A DNA stretch of 64,000 nt from Komagataeibacter nataicola (lineage in GTDB: Bacteria > Pseudomonadota > Alphaproteobacteria > Acetobacterales > Acetobacteraceae), in contig NZ_NIRT01000007.1 of NCBI RefSeq assembly GCF_003207795.1, positions 81,472 to 145,471 on the forward strand, in the 5' to 3' direction. The notes beneath the pieces are model-generated. The model was not told the DNA's origin and ran no database searches. It was given only the letters and a program-made list of their open reading frames with translations. A program made the position numbers and the translations under genes. How positions within the stretch are numbered: the first letter of the stretch is position 1; every line of letters begins with the position of its first letter. Of the stretch, positions 44,990 through 54,761 are shown one piece after another.

Positions 44990-45673
44990 ATGTCAACATC
45001 CGCATCCATAGCACAGGCCCTGAGCGGTATCCGCACCCGCATTGCAACGAGCGCGCGGGGCGCAGGGCGCGACCCTTCCAGCGTAGGGCTGGTGGCGGTT
45101 TCCAAATTCCACCCGCAGTCCAGCGTCATCGCCGCACTCGAGGCGGGCCAGCGCCTGTTTGGCGAAAACCGCGTGCAGGAGGCGGCCGCCAAATTCCCCG
45201 ACCTGCGCGACCGCTTTCCCGACCTGAAGCTGCATATCATCGGCGGATTGCAGACCAACAAGGCGCTTGAGGCGGTAAAGATCGCGGACATGATCGAAAG
45301 CCTCGACCGCCCTGCCCTGTCGGACGCGCTGGCGCGCGCGGCGGACAAAGCGGGCCGCCTGCCGCAACTGCTGGTGCAGGTGAACACCGGCGATGAAAGC
45401 CAGAAATCGGGCGTGAGGCTGGAGGAGGCGGACGCCTTCATTACCGACAGCATGACCCGCTTTGGCGCGAGCGTGCGCGGGCTGATGTGCATCCCGCCCC
45501 ATGACGCCGACCCCACGCCACATTTCCGCACGCTGGCAGGCCTGGCGGCACGCCACGGGCTGCCGGTGGTCTCCATGGGCATGTCGGCCGATTTCGAGGC
45601 GGCGATTGCCTGCGGGGCCACGCTGGTGCGGGTGGGCAGCGCCATTTTCGGGGCCCGTCCCGCCCACGCCTGA
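44990..45673 (+). CDS. YggS-family PLP homeostasis protein
   Basis: 227 residues from ATG 44990. PLP-binding Lys is K39 (LVAVSKFHP). Family signatures: FGENRVQEAAAKFP, LHIIGGLQTNKALEAV, IESLDRPALSDAL, VQVNTGDESQKSGV, GLMCIPP, and SMGMSADFEAAIACGATLVRVGSAIFG. The YggS/PROSC family controls free PLP and amino acid balance; it has no known reaction. kup follows 126 bases later. Confidence 0.95.
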   Translation: MSTSASIAQALSGIRTRIATSARGAGRDPSSVGLVAVSKFHPQSSVIAALEAGQRLFGENRVQEAAAKFPDLRDRFPDLKLHIIGGLQTNKALEAVKIADMIESLDRPALSDALARAADKAGRLPQLLVQVNTGDESQKSGVRLEEADAFITDSMTRFGASVRGLMCIPPHDADPTPHFRTLAGLAARHGLPVVSMGMSADFEAAIACGATLVRVGSAIFGARPAHA

Positions 45674-45799
45674 ACGGGGCGGAATGGCACCCGAGCACAC
45701 AGGGGCCTTGCTGCACATGGGGCGAGGCGGTAATGCGGAACTATCCGGTCGCGATGTGATGCCGGTTTTCAGTCTTCATTGCCGCGGAGCCGTCACGAC

Positions 45800-47800
45800 A
45801 TGACGCAACCCACGGGGCCTGTTGCCCCCGGATCCTCAACGACGCCGGATGGCGGCGCGCACCCCGCGCCCGCCACACAGCAGGCCAATGCCACGCCCAA
45901 GATTACCGAATACGGCGCCGACCAGCACGAACATGCGGCAAACCCGGTCGGCTTTGCCGCCCTGCTCAGCGTGCTTGGCGTGGTGTTTGGCGATATCGGC
46001 ACCAGCCCGATCTACGCCCTGCGCTCGACCATCATGGTCGTATCGCAGCACCACAGGATCGAGCCTTGGGAAATACTGGGCGTGCTCAGCCTCATCATCT
46101 GGTCGCTGCTGCTGATCGTGACGGTGAAATACGTCATCCTGATCATGCGCGCCGACCATAATGGCGAGGGCGGCATCATTTCGCTCATGTCGCTGGCCCA
46201 GCGCGTGGCGCCGAGCAACCGCATGCGCATCGCACTCGGCATGGTGGGAATCGGCGGCGCGTGCCTGTTTTTTGGCGACGGCATGATTACGCCCGCCATT
46301 TCCGTGCTCTCGGCGGTGGAAGGGCTTGAGGTCAGTTTCCCCGCGGCCCATGACCTGGTCATTCCCATTGCCCTCATGGTGCTGGTGGGGCTGTTCTCGG
46401 TGCAGTGCTACGGCACGGGCAAGGTGGGCACCATATTCGGCCCCATCATGCTGGTGTGGTTCAGCCTGCTGGGCATACTCGGCGCGCTTGAAATCCTGCA
46501 CCACCCCAGGGTGCTGCTGGCCATATCGCCCACCTATGCGGTGCAGTTCATCATCTATCACGGGTGGCTGTCGTTCATCGCCCTTGGCTCGGTGGTGCTG
46601 TCGGTTACAGGTGCGGAAGCGCTTTATGCCGATATGGGGCATTTCGGCCGCCAGCCCATCCGCTATGCGTGGCTGTTCTGCGTGCTGCCGTGCCTGGCGC
46701 TGAACTATCTGGGCCAGGGCGCGCTCATCATCTCCGAGCCCAGGGCGCTCGAGAACCCCTTCTTCCTGCTCGGCCCGCACTGGATGCAGGTGCCGATGAT
46801 CATCCTGTCCACCATGGCCACGGTCATTGCCAGCCAGGCGGGCATCTCAGGCGGGTTCTCGCTGTGCCGCCAGATCATCCAGCTCGGCTACCTGCCCCGC
46901 CTGCGCGTGACCCACACCAATGCGGAGGAAGAGGGCCAGATCTACCTGCCCGAGTTCAACCGCTTCCTCATGGTGGGAGCACTCCTGCTGGTGCTGGCCT
47001 TCCGCAGTTCCGATGCGCTGGCCTCGGCCTACGGCATTGCCGTGACGGGCACGTTCATGTGCACCTGCGTGCTGGCGATGGTGGTGTTCCGCAGGCTGTA
47101 TCACTGGTCGCGCCCTGCCGCGATCGCCACGTTCGGCGGCTTCTTCCTGCTTGATACGACGTTCTTCGCCTCCAACGCGCTCAAGATTCCGCAGGGTGGC
47201 TGGGTGCCGGTGCTGCTCGGCGTGGTGCTGACGCTGATGATGACGACATGGAAAAAAGGCCGCCAGCTCATCATGAACCGGCAGAAGCAGGACAGCATGC
47301 CGATGAACTCGTTCCTGGCCCGCCTGCCGCAGTCACGCATCATCCGCGTGCCGGGCACTGCGGTGTACATGACCGGCAACCCCGATTTCGTGCCTGCCTG
47401 CCTGCTGCACAACCTCAAGCACAACAAGGTGCTGCACGACCACGTGCTGTTCGTGACCGTGCAGACGCTCGACCAGCCCGAGGCCGATCACGGCCACCGC
47501 GTGGCGTTGCAGGAACTGGCCCCCGACATCTACCGCATCATCCTGCGCTACGGCTTCATGGAAATGCCAAACCTGCCCCGCGCGCTCGAAGACCTGAAGG
47601 CCAGCGGGCTAGACTTTGACGCGCTGCAGGCCTCCTACTTCACCAGCCGCGAACTGCTGGTGCGCTCGTCGGTGCCCAAGCTCTCGCGCTGGCGGATGTC
47701 GCTGTTCCTGTTCATGGCGCGCAATGCCACGCCTGCCACCGAGTTCTTCCGCATTCCGCCCGACCGCGTGGTGGAGCTGGGCGTGCGGCTGGCGATCTGA
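45800..47800 (+). CDS. kup: Low-affinity potassium/proton symporter Kup
   Basis: 666 residues from ATG 45800 (GGAG about 11 bases upstream). The N-terminus has about 45 extra hydrophilic residues. Twelve hydrophobic segments follow, beginning [24 protein letters not shown], the Kup signature with the conserved acidic residue in TM1. Then [79 protein letters not shown]. The hydrophilic C-terminal domain (about 510-666) includes [15 protein letters not shown] [12 protein letters not shown]. Ends in repeat copy 7. Confidence 0.95.
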   Translation: MTQPTGPVAPGSSTTPDGGAHPAPATQQANATPKITEYGADQHEHAANPVGFAALLSVLGVVFGDIGTSPIYALRSTIMVVSQHHRIEPWEILGVLSLIIWSLLLIVTVKYVILIMRADHNGEGGIISLMSLAQRVAPSNRMRIALGMVGIGGACLFFGDGMITPAISVLSAVEGLEVSFPAAHDLVIPIALMVLVGLFSVQCYGTGKVGTIFGPIMLVWFSLLGILGALEILHHPRVLLAISPTYAVQFIIYHGWLSFIALGSVVLSVTGAEALYADMGHFGRQPIRYAWLFCVLPCLALNYLGQGALIISEPRALENPFFLLGPHWMQVPMIILSTMATVIASQAGISGGFSLCRQIIQLGYLPRLRVTHTNAEEEGQIYLPEFNRFLMVGALLLVLAFRSSDALASAYGIAVTGTFMCTCVLAMVVFRRLYHWSRPAAIATFGGFFLLDTTFFASNALKIPQGGWVPVLLGVVLTLMMTTWKKGRQLIMNRQKQDSMPMNSFLARLPQSRIIRVPGTAVYMTGNPDFVPACLLHNLKHNKVLHDHVLFVTVQTLDQPEADHGHRVALQELAPDIYRIILRYGFMEMPNLPRALEDLKASGLDFDALQASYFTSRELLVRSSVPKLSRWRMSLFLFMARNATPATEFFRIPPDRVVELGVRLAI

Positions 47801-47809
47801 TAAAAAAAC

Positions 47810-47893
47810 AAAAGTTTTTGGGTGCCGCCTTTTTTCAAAAAGGCGGCATTCTTTTTTGAAACTTCTTTCAAAGAAGCTTCACCAAAAAAATTT
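47810..47893. repeat. Double-hairpin intergenic repeat, copy 7
   Basis: Between tandem genes kup and hemW. AAAAGTTTTTGGGTG, hairpin GCCGCCTTTTTTcAAAAAGGCGGC, then ATTCTTTTTTGAAACTT, hairpin CTTCTTTcaAAGAAG, then CTTCACCAAAAAAATTT. Hairpin order is reversed compared with copies 3-6. It ends about 10 bases before the hemW ribosome-binding site. Confidence 0.8.
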
Positions 47894-47913
47894 ACAGTTC
47901 GCGAGAGGTTTCG

Positions 47914-49119
47914 TTGGCAGGGTTTTCACACAGTCTCGCATCCAGCATCGCCGAACCGCTGGCGCTTTATGTGCACTGGCCGTTCTGCCTGTCCAAATGC
48001 CCGTACTGTGATTTCAACAGCCATGTGCGCGATGAAATTCCCCGTGCCCGCTTTGGTAACGCACTCAGGCGCGAACTGGCGCATGAAGCGGCGATGATGG
48101 GCGACACGCCCGCCGAACGCCCGCCCATCAGCTCGATCTTTTTTGGCGGTGGCACCCCCTCGCTCATGGCGCCCGAAACGGTGGCTGGGCTGATTGCCGA
48201 TGCCCGCACCGCGTTCGGCTTTACCGACAATGTGGAAATCACGCTCGAAGCCAACCCCACCAGCGTGGAGACGGGGCTGCTCCGCGCCTTCCGGGGGGCC
48301 GGGGTCAACCGCATTTCGATGGGTATCCAGAGCCTTGAGCCAGCCGCCCTGCGCTTTTTAGGCCGCGAGCATGACGCCCCGCAGGCCATCGCTGCCCTCG
48401 AGACCGCGCGCAGCCTGTTCGACCGCATCTCGTTCGACCTGATCTATGCCCGGCCGGGGCAGACCGGGGCCGCATGGCGCGCCGAGCTTGAGGCTGCCCT
48501 TGCGCTGGTGTCCGATCACCTGTCGCTCTACCAGCTCACCATCGAGCCGGGCACGAAATTCGAAGGGCTGTACCGCCAGGGCCGCTTCCGCTTGCCTGAA
48601 GGCGATGACGCGGCAAGGCTGTATGAACTGACCGCCGAGGTGGCGGCCCGCCATGGCCTGCTTGGCTACGAGATCTCGAACTACGCCCGCCCCGGTGCCG
48701 AGAGCCGCCATAACCTGACCTACTGGCGCTATGGCGACTATCTCGGCATTGGCCCCGGCGCGCATGGGCGGCTGACCCGCAATGGCGTGACCTGCGCCAC
48801 CCGCCGCCACCGCGCACCCGAGCCGTGGGCCGAGCGCGTGGAGCACACCGGCACCGGCGCGCACCCTGATGAACGGCTGGACAACCGCGACCGCGCGCGT
48901 GAAATGCTGTTGATGGGCCTGCGCCTGCGCGAGGGCATCGACACCGCCCGCTTCGCCCGGCGCACCGGCATGGATGTGCATGACGCGCTTGATGCCGACA
49001 TCCTGAACATGGCGACCAATGAGGGCTACGTAGTGCTCGACCCTGCCGGACAGCGCCTGCGCGCCACGCCGGCAGGCCGCCTGCGGCTGGAAAGCCTGCT
49101 GGCTGCGCTGGTGCTTTGA
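47914..49119 (+). CDS. hemW: HemW-like radical SAM heme chaperone
   Basis: 401 residues. The start is TTG at 47914 with GAGAGG 6 bases upstream; no ATG fits. Radical SAM ligands are C25, C29, C32 (CLSKCPYC), with the extra Cys of true HemN absent (FNSH follows). GGGTPSLM, NPTSVETGLL, NRISMGIQSL, GRTH-like REHDAPQA, FDLIYARPGQT and the HemN C-terminal domain (RLREGIDTARFARRTG) are present. This set fits HemW, a heme-handling chaperone, rather than oxygen-independent coproporphyrinogen oxidase, which has a longer N-terminus. Confidence 0.93.
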   Translation: MAGFSHSLASSIAEPLALYVHWPFCLSKCPYCDFNSHVRDEIPRARFGNALRRELAHEAAMMGDTPAERPPISSIFFGGGTPSLMAPETVAGLIADARTAFGFTDNVEITLEANPTSVETGLLRAFRGAGVNRISMGIQSLEPAALRFLGREHDAPQAIAALETARSLFDRISFDLIYARPGQTGAAWRAELEAALALVSDHLSLYQLTIEPGTKFEGLYRQGRFRLPEGDDAARLYELTAEVAARHGLLGYEISNYARPGAESRHNLTYWRYGDYLGIGPGAHGRLTRNGVTCATRRHRAPEPWAERVEHTGTGAHPDERLDNRDRAREMLLMGLRLREGIDTARFARRTGMDVHDALDADILNMATNEGYVVLDPAGQRLRATPAGRLRLESLLAALVL

Positions 49120-49170
49120 GGCATTAGGCCATACGATAGGGCCATGCATTCAGGGCAGGGAGATTGCTGC

Positions 49171-50286
49171 GTGTTTTCATCCATCCTTTCGCGGTCCACC
49201 CGCCTCGCCGCCACCGTCGCGGCCCTTGCCTGCATGGCCGTGCCCGCCATGGCGGCCCCCGCCACCACCGGCCCGGAACTGGTAATCGAGGATAACGACT
49301 TCCTTGGCCCGGGCGGATCGGACCAGCTTTCCACCATCCCGCTGCTGTTCAACCCCAATGTGCGCGTGCTGGGCTTTACGGTGGTCAGTGGCGACGGGTG
49401 GGAAAACGCGGAATCCGCCCATCTGCGCCGCCTGCTTGAAATCATCGGCCGGGCGGATGTGCCGGTGGCCGATGGCGCGGTCTATCCGCTGGTCAACACC
49501 CGTGCCGAAATGCGCCTGCATGAGCAGCAGTACGGCGCCATTCCGTGGAAGGGCGCCTGGGGTGGCCTTGGCTCGATCGATACCGCGCCCGATGCGCAGC
49601 CCGCCATCGGGACCATGAAGGAAGGCGCGCCCCACACGCCGCCCGCAAGGCAGGGCGCCGTGCAGTTCCTGATCGAGCAGGTGCATGCCCACCCGCATGA
49701 AGTGACGATCGTGGCCGCAGGCCCTCTGACCAACCTCGCCCTTGCCATTCGTGAAGACCCCACTTTTGCCGAGACGGCGAAGCAGCTCATCTTCATGGGC
49801 GGCATGCTCGATACGAGCATGATGTCGATTACCGGCAACGCGGATTTCGCCTCCGACTTCAACATGATCTTCGACCCCGAGGCCGCCCACATCACGCTCA
49901 CCGCGCCGTGGAAGGCGATTACGGTAGTGGGCAGCGTGTCGAACGACCTCATGCTTTCGCGCGAATATCTCGGCCAGATCACCAGCAAAAAGACACCGCT
50001 CACCACCTATATCGGCAGTTATTACGACCCGCTGCCCATGTGGGATGAAATGACCACCGCGATCGCCGCCGACCCCACGCTGGTCACCGCAGCCGTTGAT
50101 GCGCGCATGGATATCGACACCAGTCGCGGCCCGCATTACGGCCATGCCTTTGTGGTGCCCGCGGCACTCGCCCCAAAGGACAGCCCCATGCGGGTGATGC
50201 ATATCGTGCGCAGCATCGACGAAAAGCGCTTCCGCGAGACCTTCGCGCATGAGGCGCAGACCGATCTCGCGGCCCCCGCGCGGTAA
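49171..50286 (+). CDS. Exported nucleoside hydrolase-like protein
   Basis: 371 residues from a GTG at 49171 (AGGGAG about 8 bases upstream) or 380 from ATG 49144. A signal peptide (LAATVAALACMAVPAMA|AP) sends it to the periplasm. Most of the IUNH fold is recognisable: VTIVAAGPLTNLALAIREDP, FMGGMLD, ADFASDFNMIFDPEAAHITL, and PMWDEMTTAIAADPTLV. The usual N-terminal calcium motif DTDxGxDD is replaced by EDNDFLGPGGSDQ, with one of the paired Asp changed to Ser and an insertion. Nucleoside cleavage is possible but not certain. Confidence 0.75.
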   Translation: MFSSILSRSTRLAATVAALACMAVPAMAAPATTGPELVIEDNDFLGPGGSDQLSTIPLLFNPNVRVLGFTVVSGDGWENAESAHLRRLLEIIGRADVPVADGAVYPLVNTRAEMRLHEQQYGAIPWKGAWGGLGSIDTAPDAQPAIGTMKEGAPHTPPARQGAVQFLIEQVHAHPHEVTIVAAGPLTNLALAIREDPTFAETAKQLIFMGGMLDTSMMSITGNADFASDFNMIFDPEAAHITLTAPWKAITVVGSVSNDLMLSREYLGQITSKKTPLTTYIGSYYDPLPMWDEMTTAIAADPTLVTAAVDARMDIDTSRGPHYGHAFVVPAALAPKDSPMRVMHIVRSIDEKRFRETFAHEAQTDLAAPAR

Positions 50287-50295
50287 GGGCCGGGC

Positions 50296-50739
50296 ATGCT
50301 GCATATGGTCAAGCTGGCGGTTGGTGTCCATTCCCTTGAGGAACTCGCCGCCCGCCAGTCGCTCCAGATCCCGCCGGTCGATGACCTCGATGGCACCAGC
50401 CCATCGGGCCAGCCATGGTTCCGCACGCGCATGTATCCGCGCCGGGCGGCGGAAATACTCGATGGCGGGTCAATCTACCGCGTGATTTCCGGGCGCATCC
50501 TGTGCCGCCAGCGCATTACCGCCATCACCCCCGACACGCGTGAGGATGGCGTGGCCTGCGCGCTGGTGGTCATGGCGCCCGAGATCATTCCCGTCAGCCC
50601 GCGCGCCATGCGCCCCTTTCAGGGCTGGCGCTACCTCAAGCCCGCAGACGCGCCCCCCGACCTTCTGGCAAACAGCCATTCGGGTGATGCATTGCCTGAA
50701 GCCCTACGCAACGAACTGGCGGAACTGTGCCTGATCTGA
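50296..50739 (+). CDS. DUF1489 protein
   Basis: 147 residues. It opens MLHMVKLAVGVHSLEELAARQ and continues TRMYPRRAAEILDGGSIYRVISGRILCRQRI and MAPEIIPVSPRAMRPFQGWRYL, the conserved pattern of the alphaproteobacterial DUF1489 family. No function is known. It starts 9 bases after the nucleoside hydrolase gene, and the next gene begins 2 bases after its stop codon, so the three are likely one transcript. Confidence 0.87.
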   Translation: MLHMVKLAVGVHSLEELAARQSLQIPPVDDLDGTSPSGQPWFRTRMYPRRAAEILDGGSIYRVISGRILCRQRITAITPDTREDGVACALVVMAPEIIPVSPRAMRPFQGWRYLKPADAPPDLLANSHSGDALPEALRNELAELCLI

Positions 50740-50741
50740 AC

Positions 50742-51836
50742 ATGCCCCCTGCACCTCCCTTCCTGCGGGACATGACGCGCCTGTTTCTCGTAGCCCTTGC
50801 AGGCGTGGGGCTTGCCGCCTGCGCCACGTCACCGGGCGGGGGCGGCGGCAGCCACACCCATGCCAGCTATAACAGTTACTACAAGGGCAAGGCCGCCTAC
50901 CGCCCGCCGGGGCCGGCCACCGACCCGTGGCAGCCCTATATTGCCGATGCCTCCAGCCGTTTTGCCGTGCCGCAGGAATGGATTCGCGCCGTAATCCAGA
51001 AGGAATCCGGCGGGCATGAATATATAGATGGCCACCTCACGCGCTCGGCAAGCGGGGCGATCGGGCTAATGCAACTCATGCCGCCCACCTATGCCGACAT
51101 GCAGCGCCGCAACCACCTTGGCTCTGATCCGTATGACCCGCACAACAACATTCTCGCGGGCACGGCCTATATCCGCATCCTTTACGGGCTGTATGGCGCG
51201 CCGGGCTTTCTTGCCGCCTATAATGCAGGCACGGAACGGCTGAACGACTACCTTGAAAATGGCCGCCCGCTCCCCAGCCAGACGGTTCGCTACCTCCGCA
51301 TCATCACCCCCAATCTTGGCAATGAAGTGGCGCTGAGCGGGCCGCTGGCGGTTTATGGCTCATCCAGCCAGCGGGTAACGTCAACACCCGCGCCTCTGGG
51401 CAATGGCACTACGATCCAGCCCGACCATACCTATGTGCAGTACGCAACACTCAACCCGCCCGCCCCCGTGCAGCGCCGCACCGCCTGCGTGCAGGACGCC
51501 AACCTGGCCTATGACCCCGGAAGTGCCGCCTGCCACACCGATGCCCGCACGGCAGCCGCCGCCGCGCCAAGTGCTGGTGCCGGATATGGTGCGTGGATGG
51601 TGCAGGTGGGCGCCTTCTCGGCGGAGGGGCAGGCCCGCTTTGCCAACTCCATGGCGCGGCAGGGTGATTTTGCAGCCCTTCAGGGCGCGCGTAGTCTGGT
51701 CATTCCGGTGAGAAGGCCCGCAGGGCTGGTCTACCGCGCCCGCCTGGCCGGACTTTCGCAGGCCGCCGCGACACGGGCCTGCGCCACGCTGAAGGATCAG
51801 GGCCTGCCCTGCACCGTCATCCGGCCGGGACAGTAG
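50742..51836 (+). CDS. Lytic transglycosylase lipoprotein with SPOR domain
   Basis: 364 residues. Signal peptide with lipobox L24-A-A-C27 (VALAGVGLAACATS) gives an outer-membrane lipoprotein. The SLT domain runs about 60-185: catalytic E88 (VIQKESGG), SGAIGLMQLMPPTY, NILAGTAYIRILYGLYG, and AAYNAGTERLNDYL. A 90-residue linker follows, then a SPOR domain at about 283-360 (GAWMVQVGAFSAEGQARF ... LPCTVIRPG) that should bind denuded peptidoglycan at the septum. The layout resembles RlpA/MltE-type septal enzymes. ATG 50742 was chosen; ATG 50772 is an alternative that shortens the n-region. Confidence 0.88.
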   Translation: MPPAPPFLRDMTRLFLVALAGVGLAACATSPGGGGGSHTHASYNSYYKGKAAYRPPGPATDPWQPYIADASSRFAVPQEWIRAVIQKESGGHEYIDGHLTRSASGAIGLMQLMPPTYADMQRRNHLGSDPYDPHNNILAGTAYIRILYGLYGAPGFLAAYNAGTERLNDYLENGRPLPSQTVRYLRIITPNLGNEVALSGPLAVYGSSSQRVTSTPAPLGNGTTIQPDHTYVQYATLNPPAPVQRRTACVQDANLAYDPGSAACHTDARTAAAAAPSAGAGYGAWMVQVGAFSAEGQARFANSMARQGDFAALQGARSLVIPVRRPAGLVYRARLAGLSQAAATRACATLKDQGLPCTVIRPGQ

Positions 51837-51837
51837 A

Positions 51838-51852
51838 AACTTTTATCATTGC
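51838..51852. repeat. Half-copy of the intergenic repeat arm
   Basis: GAAACTTTTATCATT remains between the convergent transglycosylase and GH3-like genes, matching one outer arm of the repeat family; no hairpin is left. Confidence 0.25.
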
Positions 51853-51855
51853 CGC

Positions 51856-53907
51856 TCATTCGGCCGTGACCACCGGCGCGGGCTGGTTTTCCAGCGTGGC
51901 GGGCACATGCAGGGCGGGCAGGTGCAGTGTTGCGTGCCGCACCAGCATGACCGATGAAAACCCGAGCGAGAGCGTATAATCACCTGCCGCCACGGACCAG
52001 TTGCCGCCCGCATTGTTCCACTGCCCCGCCAGCCGCAGGCTGACCGGCACGCTAAGCCGCACCGGGTGCCCCGGACTGACCATCACGCTGCGCCATGCGG
52101 CCAGCCTGCGTGGATTGCCCGGCAGGTCGGGCGGGGTTTCGACATAAAGCTGGGGCACGGCCCGCACCGCCGCCGTGCCGGGATTGGAGAGCGTGAAACT
52201 GGCATTGAGGCGATTGCCCTCACGCACCACGTGCAGTTCGCTCAGCGCCAGCCGCCCGCGTGCCGACAGCCCATAGCCAAACGGAAACAGCGGCACGACA
52301 TGCGCGCGCTCGAACGCGCGGTAATTCGCATCGACCATGCCCGGCGGGTAAAGCCCGCCCGTCAGCGTAACGGGCAGATGGCCCGAGAAATCCTGCTGCC
52401 CCGACAAGAGCGCCGATAAAGCCTGCGCATATTCATCACGCCATGCCCAGGCCTGCACCACGCTGTCAACCGCATCGAGCCAGGGCATCTGCCGGTCGGG
52501 GTCATCGGCGGTCAGCACCACGGCCACATGGCCGCCAAGCTCGGCCAGGGTGGTAATCATCCGGTTATCCTCATTGCTGGCGCTGAGCACCAGCGTGCGG
52601 GCCGCCTGCGCGCAGGCGGGCGGCAGCGTGCCCGTAGCCCCCGCGCCATCAGGCGCGGTAACCACCGTCACATTCAGCCCGGCATGGCGCAGCCCGTCAG
52701 CCAGCAGGTCCGCAGCCTGCCGCATGGCGGGGTGCACCAGCACCAGCACCGGGCCAAGGGCGGGGTCAAAGGGCAGGACACGATTCTCGTTCTGCAACAG
52801 CACCGCGCCCTCGGCCTCGACATCGCCCATCAGCGTATCAACCGGCGGGGGCTGCACGCCAGTGCGGGCGGCGGCGAATGGCGGCGGATGGTCAAGGCTG
52901 CCCGCCATGTAGAACGAGGCCAGGATATGCGTGACCATGGCCTGCACCTGCGCGGGTTTGATATCACCATCGCGCACGGCCCTGCGCAGCATCTCGCCCA
53001 GCACATCGGGCCTTGCGGGGCTGACCTGCTCCATGTCCACCCCCATGGCGACGGCATTCAGCGCGGGCGCGGTATCGGTGCCATGCAGGGCGCTGTCGGG
53101 CACGCCTCCCCCCGGAAGGTCGCCCCCGGGCACCGCCAGGATCATGCCGGGAAAGTGCCACGCCTCATGCACCATGGCCGCAAGCCCCGTAACCTCGCCG
53201 CACGGGGCCATGCCGCCGCACAGCATGGCCCCGCCATGAGCCACCTCAAGCGCCGTGGCCACGCCCAGCAGGCTGTGGGCGGCAAGGTCAGCCGCCTTTA
53301 CCGGCGCGGTGCGCTCGGGGGCCGCGCCATCGGCGCGCACCTGCTCCTCACGCGCGACGGAGCCGAAAACCGGCAGCACATGCCCCGAGAGCAGCCCCGC
53401 CCCGATCATGCCCCCCATGCTGCCCGCCAGCACCTGGTCCTCACCGCCCTGCAGCCGGCCCGAGGGCAGCGTATCCACGCCGCCCACGCGCAGCACCGCG
53501 CGGCCATGCAGCCATTCCGCCCGGGCGCGGGCCACGCCTGCGCGGCGGGCGAGGTCGGGGTCCCATGTCGCGGCCAGCGCCAGCCACGGCAGCATGGGCC
53601 GGGCCGCGGCATCACCGGGCTGCACGGGGGTGGCGAAGGTGGGCATGCGCAGCACCGGCAGCCCCAGCCGGGGCACCCCCGGCCAGGCCAGCAGGCCGGG
53701 GGTGTTTCCATCCCCATCAGTGGCCGGGGCAGGACGGGCCTGGAGCACGGCCTGCTGCTCGGCGGGTTGCAGGCGGGCCGCCATGTCCGCAGCACGGGTG
53801 CTGGTGGGGCTGGCGGCAGCAGCCACTGCCGCATGCGCCGGCGCGGCGGCAAGCAGCCCCGCCATGAGCAGGAAGGCGACAGACCCTGTAAGCGCGTGTT
53901 TCATCAT
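51856..53907 (-). CDS. Degenerate GH3 (beta-glucosidase-like) exported protein
   Basis: 683 residues from ATG 53907 (GGGA upstream), with a signal peptide (FLLMAGLLAAAPAHA). The whole length follows the GH3 plan: an N-terminal barrel (VPRLGLPVLRMP, LALAATWDPDLARRAG, GEDQVLAG), then a second domain (MPWLDAV, DFSGHLPVTL, FPFGYGLS) and a fibronectin-like C-terminus. But key residues are missing by eye. Where active enzymes have KHF-xx-N-x-QE it has LPVFGSVAREE; where they have the nucleophile SDW it has AVPGGDL; the DGP near the start is also absent. It is therefore probably non-catalytic. It is divergent from the DUF3576 gene. Confidence 0.8.
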   Translation of the reverse strand: MMKHALTGSVAFLLMAGLLAAAPAHAAVAAAASPTSTRAADMAARLQPAEQQAVLQARPAPATDGDGNTPGLLAWPGVPRLGLPVLRMPTFATPVQPGDAAARPMLPWLALAATWDPDLARRAGVARARAEWLHGRAVLRVGGVDTLPSGRLQGGEDQVLAGSMGGMIGAGLLSGHVLPVFGSVAREEQVRADGAAPERTAPVKAADLAAHSLLGVATALEVAHGGAMLCGGMAPCGEVTGLAAMVHEAWHFPGMILAVPGGDLPGGGVPDSALHGTDTAPALNAVAMGVDMEQVSPARPDVLGEMLRRAVRDGDIKPAQVQAMVTHILASFYMAGSLDHPPPFAAARTGVQPPPVDTLMGDVEAEGAVLLQNENRVLPFDPALGPVLVLVHPAMRQAADLLADGLRHAGLNVTVVTAPDGAGATGTLPPACAQAARTLVLSASNEDNRMITTLAELGGHVAVVLTADDPDRQMPWLDAVDSVVQAWAWRDEYAQALSALLSGQQDFSGHLPVTLTGGLYPPGMVDANYRAFERAHVVPLFPFGYGLSARGRLALSELHVVREGNRLNASFTLSNPGTAAVRAVPQLYVETPPDLPGNPRRLAAWRSVMVSPGHPVRLSVPVSLRLAGQWNNAGGNWSVAAGDYTLSLGFSSVMLVRHATLHLPALHVPATLENQPAPVVTAE

Positions 53908-54132
53908 GTCCCGCAACAGTTGGCGTGTGCGCCCATTTTTGCGCTTCAATGGCCCGATTGTCACGCAGGGCACGGTAAAGTGCCCATGCGACTTGGCGTG
54001 GCAGGCGCGGCAGGATATGAAGAAGGATAACGCGACAGGCCGCAACGCCCCTGCCCGGCATGCCCGCCGGTGTCCGGGCGCGTGGCCGGATCACCACATG
54101 CGGGGGCCATCCCCGGCGTCCACAGAGGCATC

Positions 54133-54666
54133 ATGACCCTTCGCCCGTTCCATCCCGCTCCCTCTGCCGCCCCCACGGGCCGTGCCCTGCTGCCACGCAC
54201 GGCACTCCCCGCCCTGCTCGCCGCCAGCCTGCTGGCCGGGTGCGGCAGCGCGCCGCAACATGACAAAAGCGGGCTGGCCGTGCCCCAGAACCGCCTGCTG
54301 AAGGAAGATCGCGGCGCCAATGGCGGCTCCACGCCACTGGAAAGCAACGGGGTCAACGCCTTTTTGTGGCGTGGCGCGCTCGATACGCTGTCCTTCATGC
54401 CGTTTGCCTCGGCCGATGCGGTGGCGGGCGTGATCCTGACGGACTGGTACACGCCCCCCGCCACCAAGGATGAGCGCTTCAAGATCACCTGCTTCATCCT
54501 CTCGCGCAGCCTGCGCTCGGATGCGGTGCGCGTGTCGGTATTCCGCCAGGCCTATGAGGACGGGCAGTGGGTCGATACCCCTGTTGCCGCCAATACCGTG
54601 TCCGACATCACGGCCCGCATCCTGACCCGCGCGCGCCAGCTCCGCACCGATAGCGGCCAGCACTAG
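54133..54666 (+). CDS. DUF3576 lipoprotein
   Basis: 177 residues from ATG 54133 (AGAGG upstream). Lipobox LLAGC follows a hydrophobic stretch, so it is a predicted lipoprotein. The family core is intact: [65 protein letters not shown], and ILTRARQLR. Function unknown, conserved in Alphaproteobacteria, where it is commonly next to leuS, as here. Likely first gene of the leuS-lptE-holA run. Confidence 0.87.
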   Translation: MTLRPFHPAPSAAPTGRALLPRTALPALLAASLLAGCGSAPQHDKSGLAVPQNRLLKEDRGANGGSTPLESNGVNAFLWRGALDTLSFMPFASADAVAGVILTDWYTPPATKDERFKITCFILSRSLRSDAVRVSVFRQAYEDGQWVDTPVAANTVSDITARILTRARQLRTDSGQH

Positions 54667-54761
54667 GCCCCGCACTCCGTCAATCCCGGCCGGGCAGTAC
54701 GCTGCCCGGCCCTGCTGGCAGGCGCATGCCGCCCGCCCTCCGCACACCGAACCAGAAGAAG

